Shown: one piece after another, positions 47,651 through 56,373 of the stretch
Layout of the letters: every line of letters begins with the position of its first letter
Numbering within the stretch: position 1 is the stretch's first letter
NCBI RefSeq assembly: GCF_002927635.1
Contig: NZ_PRDS01000002.1
Location: forward strand, 248,001 to 312,000
Direction of reading: 5' to 3'
DNA: 64,000 nt
Source of the DNA: Albidovulum inexpectatum
GTDB taxonomy: Bacteria; Pseudomonadota; Alphaproteobacteria; Rhodobacterales; Rhodobacteraceae
Made by a program: the position numbers and the translations under genes
The notes under the pieces: generated by a model
Databases searched by the model: none
What the model was told of the DNA's origin: nothing
Seen by the model: only the letters and a program-made list of their open reading frames with translations

Positions 47651-48176
47651 AAGCAAGATCCACGCCCCCGGCCCCAAGGCCGCACAGGAACCCGAAAAGG
47701 CAAGTGCCGTTGCGCCCAGCCCCGCAAAGGCAGCGGCGGATTATGCTCCGACCACGCCAAAGGCGAAGCCTCCGGCCTCCGTTCTGTCGGCGGACCTGAC
47801 GGTCGTGGGCAATATCCGCACGACGGGCGACATCCAGATCGAAGGCACCGTCGAAGGCGACGTGCGGGCGCATCTGCTGACCATTGGCGAGAATGCCCGG
47901 ATCAAGGGCGAGATCGTCGCCGACGATGTGGTCGTGAATGGCCGGGTCATCGGTCGCGTGCGCGGCCTGAAGGTCCGCCTGACCTCGACCGCGCGGGTCG
48001 AGGGCGACATCATTCACAAGACCATTGCGATCGAATCCGGCGCCCATTTCGAAGGCTCGGTTCAGCGCCAGGAAGATCCGCTGTCCCTTGGCACCGCCAA
48101 GGCGAACGGCATGGCGGCCGCAGCTTCGGGCAAAGGCGCCGCGCCGGAAAGCAGAACGACGAACGCAACGCAATAA
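47640..48176 (+). CDS. Bactofilin
   Basis: A 178-residue bactofilin, a cytoskeletal protein that polymerises without nucleotides. The right-handed beta-helix core lies at about 50-150 (LTVVGNIRTTGDIQIEGTVEGD, ENARIKGEIVADDVVVNG, RVEGDIIHKTIAIESGAHFEG). Both flanks are disordered, Ala/Pro/Lys-rich, as in the family. It overlaps the M23 peptidase gene and is followed by a hairpin terminator. Confidence 0.92.
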   Translation: MFSRSKIHAPGPKAAQEPEKASAVAPSPAKAAADYAPTTPKAKPPASVLSADLTVVGNIRTTGDIQIEGTVEGDVRAHLLTIGENARIKGEIVADDVVVNGRVIGRVRGLKVRLTSTARVEGDIIHKTIAIESGAHFEGSVQRQEDPLSLGTAKANGMAAAASGKGAAPESRTTNATQ

Positions 48177-48202
48177 GTCGCGATTATCCGGATAGTTCGA
48201 AC

Positions 48203-48224
48203 GGGGGCGCCTCTGGTCGCCCCC
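48203..48224. terminator. Terminator after the bactofilin gene
   Basis: A 7-bp stem GGGGGCG / CGCCCCC with an 8-base loop is followed by TTTCTGTTT. The convergent DUF2189 gene ends 12 bp later. Confidence 0.65.
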
Positions 48225-48235
48225 TTTCTGTTTGG

Positions 48236-49039
48236 CTAGCCGGTACCAACTGCCGTGGAAGACTTCGACGGCATCAGCCTGCGGTACATGTGCCATGTCG
48301 CATGGCCTAGAACGGGCAGCACGACGAAAAGGCCCAGAAACAGCGGCAGCATTCCAACGAACAAGAGCCCCGCGATCACGATGCCCCAGACGATCATCGT
48401 GCCCGGATTTTCCTGAACCGCACGCACCGAGTGGATCATTGCGGTCACGAAATCGACCTCGCGCTCCAGCAGAAGCGGCAGCCCAGCCACCGTGACGGAA
48501 AACAGTACCGCGGCAAAGGCCGCGCCGATTGCCCCGCCAACCAACAACATCAGGGGGCCGTTTCCTGTCAGGAACAAGGTGAACGGGTCGTTGCCCGGGG
48601 TAAACCCGCGCAGCCCCAAAAACAGCGCAAAGATCGCATGCGCCACAAAGACCCAGAACAGGAAAATGACCACGATCACGGCCGCCATGGCCGGGATCTG
48701 CCGGTCTCTCTGGGCAAAGACCACGCCCAGAACGCCCGGCCAGTCCAGGGGTTCGCCGCTCTCGATCCTGCGGCTGACCTCGTACAAGCCGACGGCCGCG
48801 AATGGCGCCAGAAGCGGAAAGCCAACCGCAACTGGCGCAAGCCACCAGATTTGCCCGGCAAGCGCGTAGACATAGTAAAGGATCAAGCCGCCCGCGACAT
48901 AGACCGCACTGAAGAACAGGCCGAACAGCGGCGCCCTCAGGAAATCCCTCAGCCCGAGCCGCAGGACTTCGCGAATGTCTGATATTTCGACCCGGCCGAT
49001 ATCCGGCAGCGGGTCAGGACCGCGCAATGTCTGATCCAT
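48236..49039 (-). CDS. DUF2189 membrane protein
   Basis: A 267-residue protein with about six membrane helices, in the DUF2189 family (LGLRDFLRAPLFGLFFSAVYVAGG, PLLLEREVDFVTAMIHSVRAV near the C-terminal part). The function is unknown. The start at 49039 lies just behind GGAGGAGG; the longest frame adds 39 residues. It stands alone next to prfB on the same strand. Confidence 0.85.
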   Translation of the reverse strand: MDQTLRGPDPLPDIGRVEISDIREVLRLGLRDFLRAPLFGLFFSAVYVAGGLILYYVYALAGQIWWLAPVAVGFPLLAPFAAVGLYEVSRRIESGEPLDWPGVLGVVFAQRDRQIPAMAAVIVVIFLFWVFVAHAIFALFLGLRGFTPGNDPFTLFLTGNGPLMLLVGGAIGAAFAAVLFSVTVAGLPLLLEREVDFVTAMIHSVRAVQENPGTMIVWGIVIAGLLFVGMLPLFLGLFVVLPVLGHATWHMYRRLMPSKSSTAVGTG

Positions 49040-49174
49040 GGCCTCCTCCCCTGTCCACGGCACAGCCATGTTACGGCGGCGGTATTCGGATCGACAAGCG
49101 GCTTGCGTGGCCAAGCCCGCGAATTGCCGTTCTCCGGTGGCCAATCTACGCCACACGTGCCCAAGCGAGCACGA

Positions 49175-50302
49175 TCAGTCCTGCGTCTGGGCCTCGGCTC
49201 GGCTCTTGCCGGCAACCTTCATGGCCAGCGTTGCCGCCATGAACGCATCCAGATCACCGTCCAGCACGCCCTGCGTATCCGAGGTTTCGTGACCCGTGCG
49301 CAGGTCCTTTACCATCTGGTAGGGGTGCAGGACGTAAGAACGGATCTGGTTGCCCCAGGCGGCTTCGCCCTTTGCCTCGTGCTGGGCCGCGATCTCGGCG
49401 TTGCGCTTGTCCAGTTCCAGCTGGTACAGGCGCGCCTTCAGCGCGGCCATCGCATTTGCCCGGTTCTGGTGCTGCGACTTTTCCGAACTGGTCACGACGA
49501 TGCCGGTCGGAATATGCGTGATCCGCACCGCCGAGTCGGTCGTGTTCACGTGCTGACCGCCCGCGCCAGAAGACCGGAACGTGTCGATGCGGATATCAGA
49601 GTCCGGAATGACGATTTCGATATTGTCGTCCACGACCGGATAGACCCAGACCGAACAGAAGGATGTATGCCGCCGTGCCGAGGAATCGAACGGCGAGATG
49701 CGCACCAGCCGGTGAACGCCCGATTCCGACTTCAGCCAGCCATAGGCATTGGGCCCCGAGATCCGGTACGTGGCGGAACGGATGCCGGCCTCCTCGCCCG
49801 GGCTCTCCGACATCAGCTCGACCTTATAGCCCTTCTTCTCGGCCCAGCGCACATACATGCGTGCCAGCATTGCCGCCCAGTCGCAGCTTTCCGTACCACC
49901 GGCGCCGGCATTGATTTCAAGGAAAGTGTCATTGCTGTCGGCCTCGCCATCCAGAAGGGCCTCCAGCTCCTTCTGCTCGGCAAGGGTCTTCAGCTCGCGC
50001 AGGGCGTTCTCGGCCTCTTCGACGACTTCGCTGTCGCCTTCGGCCTCGCCCATTTCGATCAGTTCGACATTGTCGTTCAGGTCCCGTTCGATCCGGCGAT
50101 AGGTCTCGATCTGGTCCAGCAGCATCTGCCGGTCGCGCATCAGCTTCTGCGCGCGCTCGGGATCGGACCACAGATCGCCATCCTCGATCATCGCGTTCAT
50201 TTCTTCCAGCCGATGTTCGGCCGTCTCCAGGTCCATCCGTTGACCCAGCAGGTTCAGCGATTTGCGGATCGAATCGACGATGTTTTCAATTTCGGCGCGC
50301 AT
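49175..50302 (-). CDS. prfB: Peptide chain release factor 2
   Basis: A 375-residue factor that ends translation at UGA and UAA. The stop-recognising SPF is at 203-205 (RISPFDSSARRH) and the GGQ hydrolysis motif at 248-250 (SGAGGQHVN). The frame is open from the start: there is no internal UGA and no programmed +1 frameshift as in E. coli. It lies 92 bp downstream of mrcA on the same strand. Confidence 0.96.
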   Translation of the reverse strand: MRAEIENIVDSIRKSLNLLGQRMDLETAEHRLEEMNAMIEDGDLWSDPERAQKLMRDRQMLLDQIETYRRIERDLNDNVELIEMGEAEGDSEVVEEAENALRELKTLAEQKELEALLDGEADSNDTFLEINAGAGGTESCDWAAMLARMYVRWAEKKGYKVELMSESPGEEAGIRSATYRISGPNAYGWLKSESGVHRLVRISPFDSSARRHTSFCSVWVYPVVDDNIEIVIPDSDIRIDTFRSSGAGGQHVNTTDSAVRITHIPTGIVVTSSEKSQHQNRANAMAALKARLYQLELDKRNAEIAAQHEAKGEAAWGNQIRSYVLHPYQMVKDLRTGHETSDTQGVLDGDLDAFMAATLAMKVAGKSRAEAQTQD

Positions 50303-50394
50303 GTCTGCGTGTCCCTTCGGAATGTCTTGGCGCGGGTGATAGCCGAGCAGCCCGCCACCGACAAGGGGACGGGCTGCTCGGGCCGTCCGGCCGG

Positions 50395-52950
50395 TCAGTA
50401 CAGCCCGCCCGAACTGACGGTGCCGAAATCCGCCTTCTTCGGGATGACGGCCTTCTTGCCGCTTGACGTCGTGACGGTCGTATCACCCTCGTCGCCGCCC
50501 AGCTCTCCATAGGAATACAGCGGCAGGTTCTGCCCCATGGCAAAGCCGCCATCGACCATCGCGCCTATACCGAAGATGGGCTCCATCCCGTCGCGGAAGA
50601 ATTCGGCCTGGACATAATCGCCTTCGGCATCGTCCGGCAGGCGTTCGCCCGTGAATCGGTTGATCTTGATGAAATGCCCCCCGGGCGGAACCTTGAACTC
50701 GCTGCCGCCATATTTCTTGACGGCCTCCTGCATGAAGGCGTTGAACACCGGCACGCACAGCGTCCCACCATAGGCCCCGCGCCCAAGCGAGCGTGGCTGG
50801 TCATAGCCCATGTAGCAGCCGGCCACGATGTTCGAAGTGAAGCCGATGAACCAGACATCCTTGGCGTCGTTCGTGGTTCCCGTCTTGCCCGCGGTCGGAA
50901 CCGGCAGATTGACCCCCTTGCCCGAGCCACGCTGCACGACCCCCTGCAGCATCGAAGTCAGCTGATAGGCCGTAACCGGGTCCATGACGCGTTCGCGGTT
51001 CGATTCGATCCGCGGCGCCCGACCCGGCGGCAGGTTCGGATCGGCACAATCCAGGCATTTGCGCCGGTCATGGCGATAGACCGTCTTGCCCCAGCGGTCC
51101 TGGACCCGGTCCACAAGGGTCGGCTCGACGCGCTCGCCCCCATTGGCGAACATCGCATAGGCGGCCACCATCTTGAACAATGTCGTCTCTTGCGCGCCCA
51201 GCGAATTGGCCAGATAGGGCTCCAGCCTGTCATAGACGCCAAAGCGCTCTGCATAGCGGGCGACCGTATCCATGCCGACTTCCTGCGCGACGCGGATCGT
51301 CATCAGGTTTCGCGACTGTTCGATCCCGGTGCGCAGCGGGGTTGGTCCATAGAACTTGTTCGACGCGTTCTTGGGCCGCCAGACGCCTTCGGGCGTGTCC
51401 ACCTCGATCGGTGCATCGACCACGATGGTCGCGGGGGAAAAACCCGAATCCAGCGCCGCCGCATAGACGAACGGCTTGAAGGCCGAGCCCGGCTGGCGCA
51501 TCGCTTGGGTTGCCCGGTTGAAGACCGAGGATTGATACGAAAACCCGCCCTGCATGGCGATGACCCGCCCGGTATGGACATCCATGGCCATGAAGGCGCC
51601 CTGCACTTCGGGCACCTGCCGCAGCGACCACCGCTTGAATGTCCCGTCCTTGTCGGTCAGGGCGGTGACCAGCACCACATCGCCGACCGAAACCAGATCG
51701 CCCGCGCGCTTGGCCTTGGGGCCCAGCCGGCCATCCGCCTGGCGCTTGCGCGCCCAGGTGACGTCCTCGGCCGGTATCCAATGGCCGTCATCGTCATCCG
51801 ATACGCCTTCGATCCCGATACGGGCGGATCTTTCGCCAACCTCCAGCACGACCGCGGGAAGCCATCCGGGGATGTCGCGGGGCACGTCAACCTCGGCCAG
51901 CGCCGAGCGCCAGCGCGTTTCATCCGCAAGCTCTTCGGCCGGGATCGTGCGCCGCGTTCCCCGCCAGACGCCAAGATTGCGGTCGTATTTCTCCAGCGCT
52001 TCCTGCAATGCGCGCGCGGCTTGCAGCTGCATCTCGGGGTCCACGGTCGCGCGGATCGTCAGGCCGCCACCAAAGAATTCCTCGGCCCCGAAGCTCTTGG
52101 ACAGCTGGCGCCGGATCTCGTCGGTGAAATAGTCGCGCGGCGGCAGGTTCGACTTGAACGAAGGATAGTCGCCGCCCTGCACCGTGCGCAGCGGCTGGGC
52201 CTGCGCGCGCTTCATCGTCTCGGCATCGATATAGCCGTTCTGGTACATCTCGCGCAGAACATAGTTGCGCCGGGCGATCGCGGCCTCGCGGTTCTTCACC
52301 GGGTGATAGGAATAGGGCGCCTTGGGCAGGGCAGCCAGATAGGCGGCCTCCTCCACCGTCAGTTCCGACAGCGTCTTGTTGAAATAGGTCTGCGCGGCCG
52401 ATGCGACGCCGAAGGACAGATAGCCAAGATCGATCTCGTTCAGATAGAGTTCCAGGATCTTGTCCCGTGGCAGGGTGTTGACCAGCCGGTTGGCCAGGAT
52501 CATCTCCTTGATCTTGCGTTCGACCGTGCGTTCCCCGCCCAGCAGGAAGTTCTTGGCGACCTGCTGGGGAATGGTCGAAGCCCCGCGCAGCGTCTGGCCG
52601 CGGGTCCGTATTGCGTCCCAGATCGCCCCGGCGATGCCGCGCGCATCAAACCCCTGATGCGAATAGAAATTCTTGTCCTCGGCCGAGATGAAGGCCCATT
52701 TCACGATATCGGGGATGTCCTCGATCGGGGCGAATATCCGCCGTTCGGTCGCGAATTCGTCCATCAGCCGGCCTTCGCCGGAATAGATGCGGCTGATCGT
52801 CTTGGGTGTGTATTGCGCAAGATATTCGTGATCCGGCAGGTCGCGGCTGTAGATCCAGAAGACCCCGCCGATCGCAAGCGCGGCAAAGAACAGGCCGGTC
52901 ACGATCCAGCTGAAGATGCCACCCAGAAAGGACAGGATGAAACGGGTCAC
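50395..52950 (-). CDS. mrcA: Penicillin-binding protein 1A
   Basis: A bifunctional class A PBP of about 851 residues that polymerises and cross-links peptidoglycan. The N-terminal membrane helix is at about 10-35, the transglycosylase Glu91 is in SAEDKNFYSHQG, with GASTIPQQVAKNFLL, and the transpeptidase motifs are PGSAFKP (Ser near 488), SRN and GKTGTT (near 686). Two GTG starts are possible, 52959 and 52950. AGGAG lies 1 base before the first and 10 before the second, so I choose 52950. It follows amiC on the minus strand. Confidence 0.93.
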   Translation of the reverse strand: MTRFILSFLGGIFSWIVTGLFFAALAIGGVFWIYSRDLPDHEYLAQYTPKTISRIYSGEGRLMDEFATERRIFAPIEDIPDIVKWAFISAEDKNFYSHQGFDARGIAGAIWDAIRTRGQTLRGASTIPQQVAKNFLLGGERTVERKIKEMILANRLVNTLPRDKILELYLNEIDLGYLSFGVASAAQTYFNKTLSELTVEEAAYLAALPKAPYSYHPVKNREAAIARRNYVLREMYQNGYIDAETMKRAQAQPLRTVQGGDYPSFKSNLPPRDYFTDEIRRQLSKSFGAEEFFGGGLTIRATVDPEMQLQAARALQEALEKYDRNLGVWRGTRRTIPAEELADETRWRSALAEVDVPRDIPGWLPAVVLEVGERSARIGIEGVSDDDDGHWIPAEDVTWARKRQADGRLGPKAKRAGDLVSVGDVVLVTALTDKDGTFKRWSLRQVPEVQGAFMAMDVHTGRVIAMQGGFSYQSSVFNRATQAMRQPGSAFKPFVYAAALDSGFSPATIVVDAPIEVDTPEGVWRPKNASNKFYGPTPLRTGIEQSRNLMTIRVAQEVGMDTVARYAERFGVYDRLEPYLANSLGAQETTLFKMVAAYAMFANGGERVEPTLVDRVQDRWGKTVYRHDRRKCLDCADPNLPPGRAPRIESNRERVMDPVTAYQLTSMLQGVVQRGSGKGVNLPVPTAGKTGTTNDAKDVWFIGFTSNIVAGCYMGYDQPRSLGRGAYGGTLCVPVFNAFMQEAVKKYGGSEFKVPPGGHFIKINRFTGERLPDDAEGDYVQAEFFRDGMEPIFGIGAMVDGGFAMGQNLPLYSYGELGGDEGDTTVTTSSGKKAVIPKKADFGTVSSGGLY

Positions 52951-53030
52951 GTGGTGCACACTCCTGAAGAAACACGCTGTCTATATAGGCGCGATCGGGT
53001 CGGGTCAAAACAACTTGTCCCGAACTTCCC

Positions 53031-54236
53031 CTAACGGCGCAGACGGGCCGTGCGTTCCCGCTCGTCCTGGACCCAAAGCAGGATCGCGTCGCGGATCGCG
53101 GTCTGGAACCGCGCGCGCCATTGCGGATCGGTCAGATGCGCCCGGTCGCGCGGCGAAGACAGAAAGCCCACCTCGATGAGAAGCGACGGGAAATCGGGCG
53201 CCTTCAGGACCGAGAACGCCGCGCCGCGCACCGGCCGGCGGTGCATGCCGATCCGCGCATGCCGCAAGGCATCGGCCAGGCCCTGGGCCAGTCGCTCTGT
53301 CCTTGGGCGCGTTTCAGTGCGCGCAAGGTCCATCATGACCAGGGCCAGGGCATCGTCCTGCCGCGCAAGGTCCACCCCGGCAAGCAGATCAGCCCGGTCA
53401 TGGCTTTCGGCCAGATGCTCGGAAGCCGCGTCGCTTGCGCGCCGGGCAAGCATGTAGATCGTCGCACCCGTTGCCTCGCCCTGCTTCAGCGAATCCGCAT
53501 GAAGCGACAACATCAGGTCCGCACCGACGGTCCGGGCGCGCGTGATGCGTTCGTCCAGCGCCACGAAGGTATCGCTGTCCCGCGTCAGGTACACATCGAC
53601 CCCCGCAGCACGCAGCACTTCGGCCAGCTCTTTCGCAAATCCCAGCATCAGTTCGGCCTCGGTCAGTCCCGCGGCCTGTGCGCCGGGATCGACGCCGCCA
53701 TGGCCGGGATCAAGCGCGACCACGATCCTGTCTTTCTCGCCCCGCATTGCGGCGTCCCCGGTTGTATCGGGATAGTCCCATCGCGCGGCCTCGGCGGCGG
53801 CGGCCACGGCGTCCTGCACGAAGAGCTCCCATTCCCTGGGTTCAAGCCGCAGCGAGAGCCTCGCCCCGTCCCGCACCTGCGCCATCGTCGCGCTGGCGAT
53901 GCGGAACGGCGCGGGCAGCGGCAGCGCGATCCGCGACCAGCCATCGCGAATCGAACGAATGCCGGCCGGCCCGAGCGGCGATACCGCCAGCCCCTGCAGC
54001 GCGACGGGATCGACATCGCGAAGATCGACGACGAGGCGCAGCGGATCGGCCAGTACATAGACACGGAACGGCGTCCGTCGCGGCAGATCAAGGACAACGG
54101 AAAGATCACCATCGACACGCGCGACCTGCAGGCTTTCCGGCGCCAGCAATGGCCGCGTCTCGGCCAGCGCGGCAAGGGGCATGATCAGGGACAGCCCCAC
54201 CGCAAGCACGAATGCCAGCACCACGCGCATCGTCAT
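53031..54236 (-). CDS. amiC: N-acetylmuramoyl-L-alanine amidase (AmiC type)
   Basis: A 401-residue periplasmic amidase that removes stem peptides from glycan strands in cell separation. It has a signal peptide (1-25), an AMIN domain (about 35-135; DPLRLVVDLRDVD) and an Amidase_3 domain (about 172-395; VALDPGHGGVDPGA, LMLSLHADS, SLLIEVGFLSS with the zinc ligands). The ATG at 54236 overlaps the stop of the upstream aminotransferase gene (ATGA). A second ATG two codons later is an alternative. It lies 80 bp upstream of mrcA. Confidence 0.93.
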   Translation of the reverse strand: MTMRVVLAFVLAVGLSLIMPLAALAETRPLLAPESLQVARVDGDLSVVLDLPRRTPFRVYVLADPLRLVVDLRDVDPVALQGLAVSPLGPAGIRSIRDGWSRIALPLPAPFRIASATMAQVRDGARLSLRLEPREWELFVQDAVAAAAEAARWDYPDTTGDAAMRGEKDRIVVALDPGHGGVDPGAQAAGLTEAELMLGFAKELAEVLRAAGVDVYLTRDSDTFVALDERITRARTVGADLMLSLHADSLKQGEATGATIYMLARRASDAASEHLAESHDRADLLAGVDLARQDDALALVMMDLARTETRPRTERLAQGLADALRHARIGMHRRPVRGAAFSVLKAPDFPSLLIEVGFLSSPRDRAHLTDPQWRARFQTAIRDAILLWVQDERERTARLRR

Positions 54237-55390
54237 CGCGCCGCCTGGCCCCGAAACCTTTCCATGAATGCCGCCAGACGCGACAGACCCTCTTCGATTT
54301 CCTCGGTCGAGCGCGCATAGGAAAGGCGCAGCGTGTGTGACCCGCGAACCGGGTCGAAATCCAGCCCGGGCGTCACTGCCACGCCGGCCTCATCCAGGAT
54401 CCGCGCCGCAAGGGACAGGGAATCGTCGGTCAGGTCGGACACATCGGCATAGATGTAGAACGCGCCATCCGGCGGCGCGATCCGGCCCAAACCGATACGC
54501 GGCAAGGCGTCCAGCATCAGCGCGCGATTGCGCGCATAGACGGCGCGATTGGCTTCCAGTTCGTCGATGCAGTCCAGCGCGGCCAGTGCGGCAACCTGGC
54601 TGGCATGGGGGGGACAGATGAACATGTTCTGCGCCAGCCGTTCGATGACGCGCACATGATCTTCGGGCACGACCATCCAACCGACGCGCCAGCCGGTCAT
54701 CGAGAAATATTTCGAAAACGAATTGATCACATGCACGTCGTCGCTGATCTCCAGCGACGAGACGGCCCGATCGCCGTAATGCAGGCCGTGATAGATCTCG
54801 TCCGAGATGAAGGCCACGTCACGCTCTTGCGCGGCCCTGATCAGGGCCGACAGGGCCTCACGCCCCAGCATGGTTCCCGACGGATTTCCGGGCGAGGCCA
54901 CGATCAGCCCGCGCACGTCGTCGGGAATCTGGTCCGGCCGCGGCTGGTAACGGTCTTGTGGCTCGGTCGGAATCCCGACCGGTGTCAGCGACAGGGCGCG
55001 CAGGATCTGACGATAGGACGGATATCCCGGCTCTCCCAGCGCCACGCGATCTCCGGCGTCGAACAGCGCCGTAAAGCCAAGCAGGAACGCCGCGGACGAT
55101 CCGGCGGTGACCACGACACGGCCGGGGTCCAGATCGATCCCGTACCAGCGTCGATACAGATTCGCGATACCCGCCCGCAAAGCGGGCAGCCCCAGAGCGA
55201 CCGTATAACCCAGCGCGTCACGCTCCAGCGCCCTTGCAAGCGCGCGCCGCGCAGCAGCGGGGGCCGGCGTCGAGGGCTGGCCGACCTCCATGTGAATGAT
55301 ATGGCGTCCAGCGGCTTCCGCCTTGCGGGCGGCCTCCATGACGTCCATCACGATGAAGGGATCGACCATTCCACGGCTTGAAACCCGCAT
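54233..55390 (-). CDS. Class I/II aminotransferase
   Basis: A 385-residue PLP enzyme of fold type I. The PLP-binding Lys227 is in SFSKYFSMTGWRVGW, and AGSSAAFLLGF, SPGNPSG and ISDEIYHGLHYGD are the other fold motifs. The substrate is not clear from sequence. It overlaps amiC by 4 bp, so it is probably part of the amiC-mrcA transcript. Confidence 0.9.
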   Translation of the reverse strand: MRVSSRGMVDPFIVMDVMEAARKAEAAGRHIIHMEVGQPSTPAPAAARRALARALERDALGYTVALGLPALRAGIANLYRRWYGIDLDPGRVVVTAGSSAAFLLGFTALFDAGDRVALGEPGYPSYRQILRALSLTPVGIPTEPQDRYQPRPDQIPDDVRGLIVASPGNPSGTMLGREALSALIRAAQERDVAFISDEIYHGLHYGDRAVSSLEISDDVHVINSFSKYFSMTGWRVGWMVVPEDHVRVIERLAQNMFICPPHASQVAALAALDCIDELEANRAVYARNRALMLDALPRIGLGRIAPPDGAFYIYADVSDLTDDSLSLAARILDEAGVAVTPGLDFDPVRGSHTLRLSYARSTEEIEEGLSRLAAFMERFRGQAAR

Positions 55391-55515
55391 GCCTGCCTCT
55401 CTATGCTGCGCGTCGAAACGGGGTTTTCTTTTCAGTCGTGCGTGACAAGGTCAATGGCACAGGCCTGAAGGCCCCGCAACATCTGCCGCGCCCCGGCGCA
55501 AAGAAGGAACACGGA

Positions 55516-56259
55516 ATGAGATCACTCGCTCTGGCCGCGATCGTGGCAATGACGGTCGGCCCCGCAGCCGCACTGGACCTGAAGAACATGACCGACGCCG
55601 AGCGCGAAGCCTTTCGCGCCGAGGTGCGGGCCTATCTTCTGGAGAACCCCGAGGTTCTGAGTGAGGCCATAGCCGTGCTGCAGGACCGCCAGGCCGAACA
55701 GGCGGCGCGGCAGGACAGCACCCTGATCCAGGCAAATGCCAAGGACTTGTTTTCAGACCCCGATGATTTCGTCGGTGGCAATCCGCAGGGCGATATCACG
55801 GTGGTCGAATTCATCGACTATCGCTGCGGCTATTGCCGCAAGGCCCATGCCGAGGTGAAGGAGCTGATCAACAGCGACGGCAATATCCGCTATATCGTCA
55901 AGGAATTCCCGATCCTTGGCGATCAGTCGGTGATTGCGTCGCGCTTTGCCATCGCCGCCTTGCGTGAACTGGGGCCCGAAGCCTATGAAAAGATCAAGAA
56001 CGGTTTCTACGAAAGCTTCCGGGGCGAGGTCACGGTTGAAACGCTGGAATCCTTCGCCCGCGATCTGGGGATCGACCCCGCGCCCGTGATCGCCGCGATG
56101 GACAGCCCCGACGTGACGCGGATCATCAAGGAAAACCACATGCTGGCCCAAAGGCTGCAGGTGTCCGGCACGCCGACGTTCGTCATGGGCGACCAGATGC
56201 TGCGCGGCTACGCGCCGCTCGAGACGATGCGCCAGATCGTGGCCGAAGAGCGGGGCTGA
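55516..56259 (+). CDS. DsbA-family periplasmic thiol-disulfide protein
   Basis: A 247-residue secreted protein with a signal peptide (1-19) and a thioredoxin fold. The redox pair is in DYRCGYCRKA (C104, C107), and the cis-Pro is in SGTPTFVMG. The segment before the fold (DLKNMTDAEREAFRAEVRAY and on) is helical, as in Com1/ScsC-type proteins. It could oxidise or isomerise exported proteins. AAGGAAC lies before the ATG at 55516. It is divergent from the aminotransferase. Confidence 0.9.
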   Translation: MRSLALAAIVAMTVGPAAALDLKNMTDAEREAFRAEVRAYLLENPEVLSEAIAVLQDRQAEQAARQDSTLIQANAKDLFSDPDDFVGGNPQGDITVVEFIDYRCGYCRKAHAEVKELINSDGNIRYIVKEFPILGDQSVIASRFAIAALRELGPEAYEKIKNGFYESFRGEVTVETLESFARDLGIDPAPVIAAMDSPDVTRIIKENHMLAQRLQVSGTPTFVMGDQMLRGYAPLETMRQIVAEERG

Positions 56260-56373
56260 GCACACCGTTGCCGCAATGACGCGGTTGAACGACAAAGCGG
56301 CGCGGAAGCCCTGTTGCGCGCCGCCCCAGCCGCTAACCTGACGGCCAGGAAACGCGTATCCGGACATGCAAAC

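Noticed and set aside
49175-50302. Programmed frameshift in prfB
   Set aside because: The frame is continuous with no internal UGA near codon 26.
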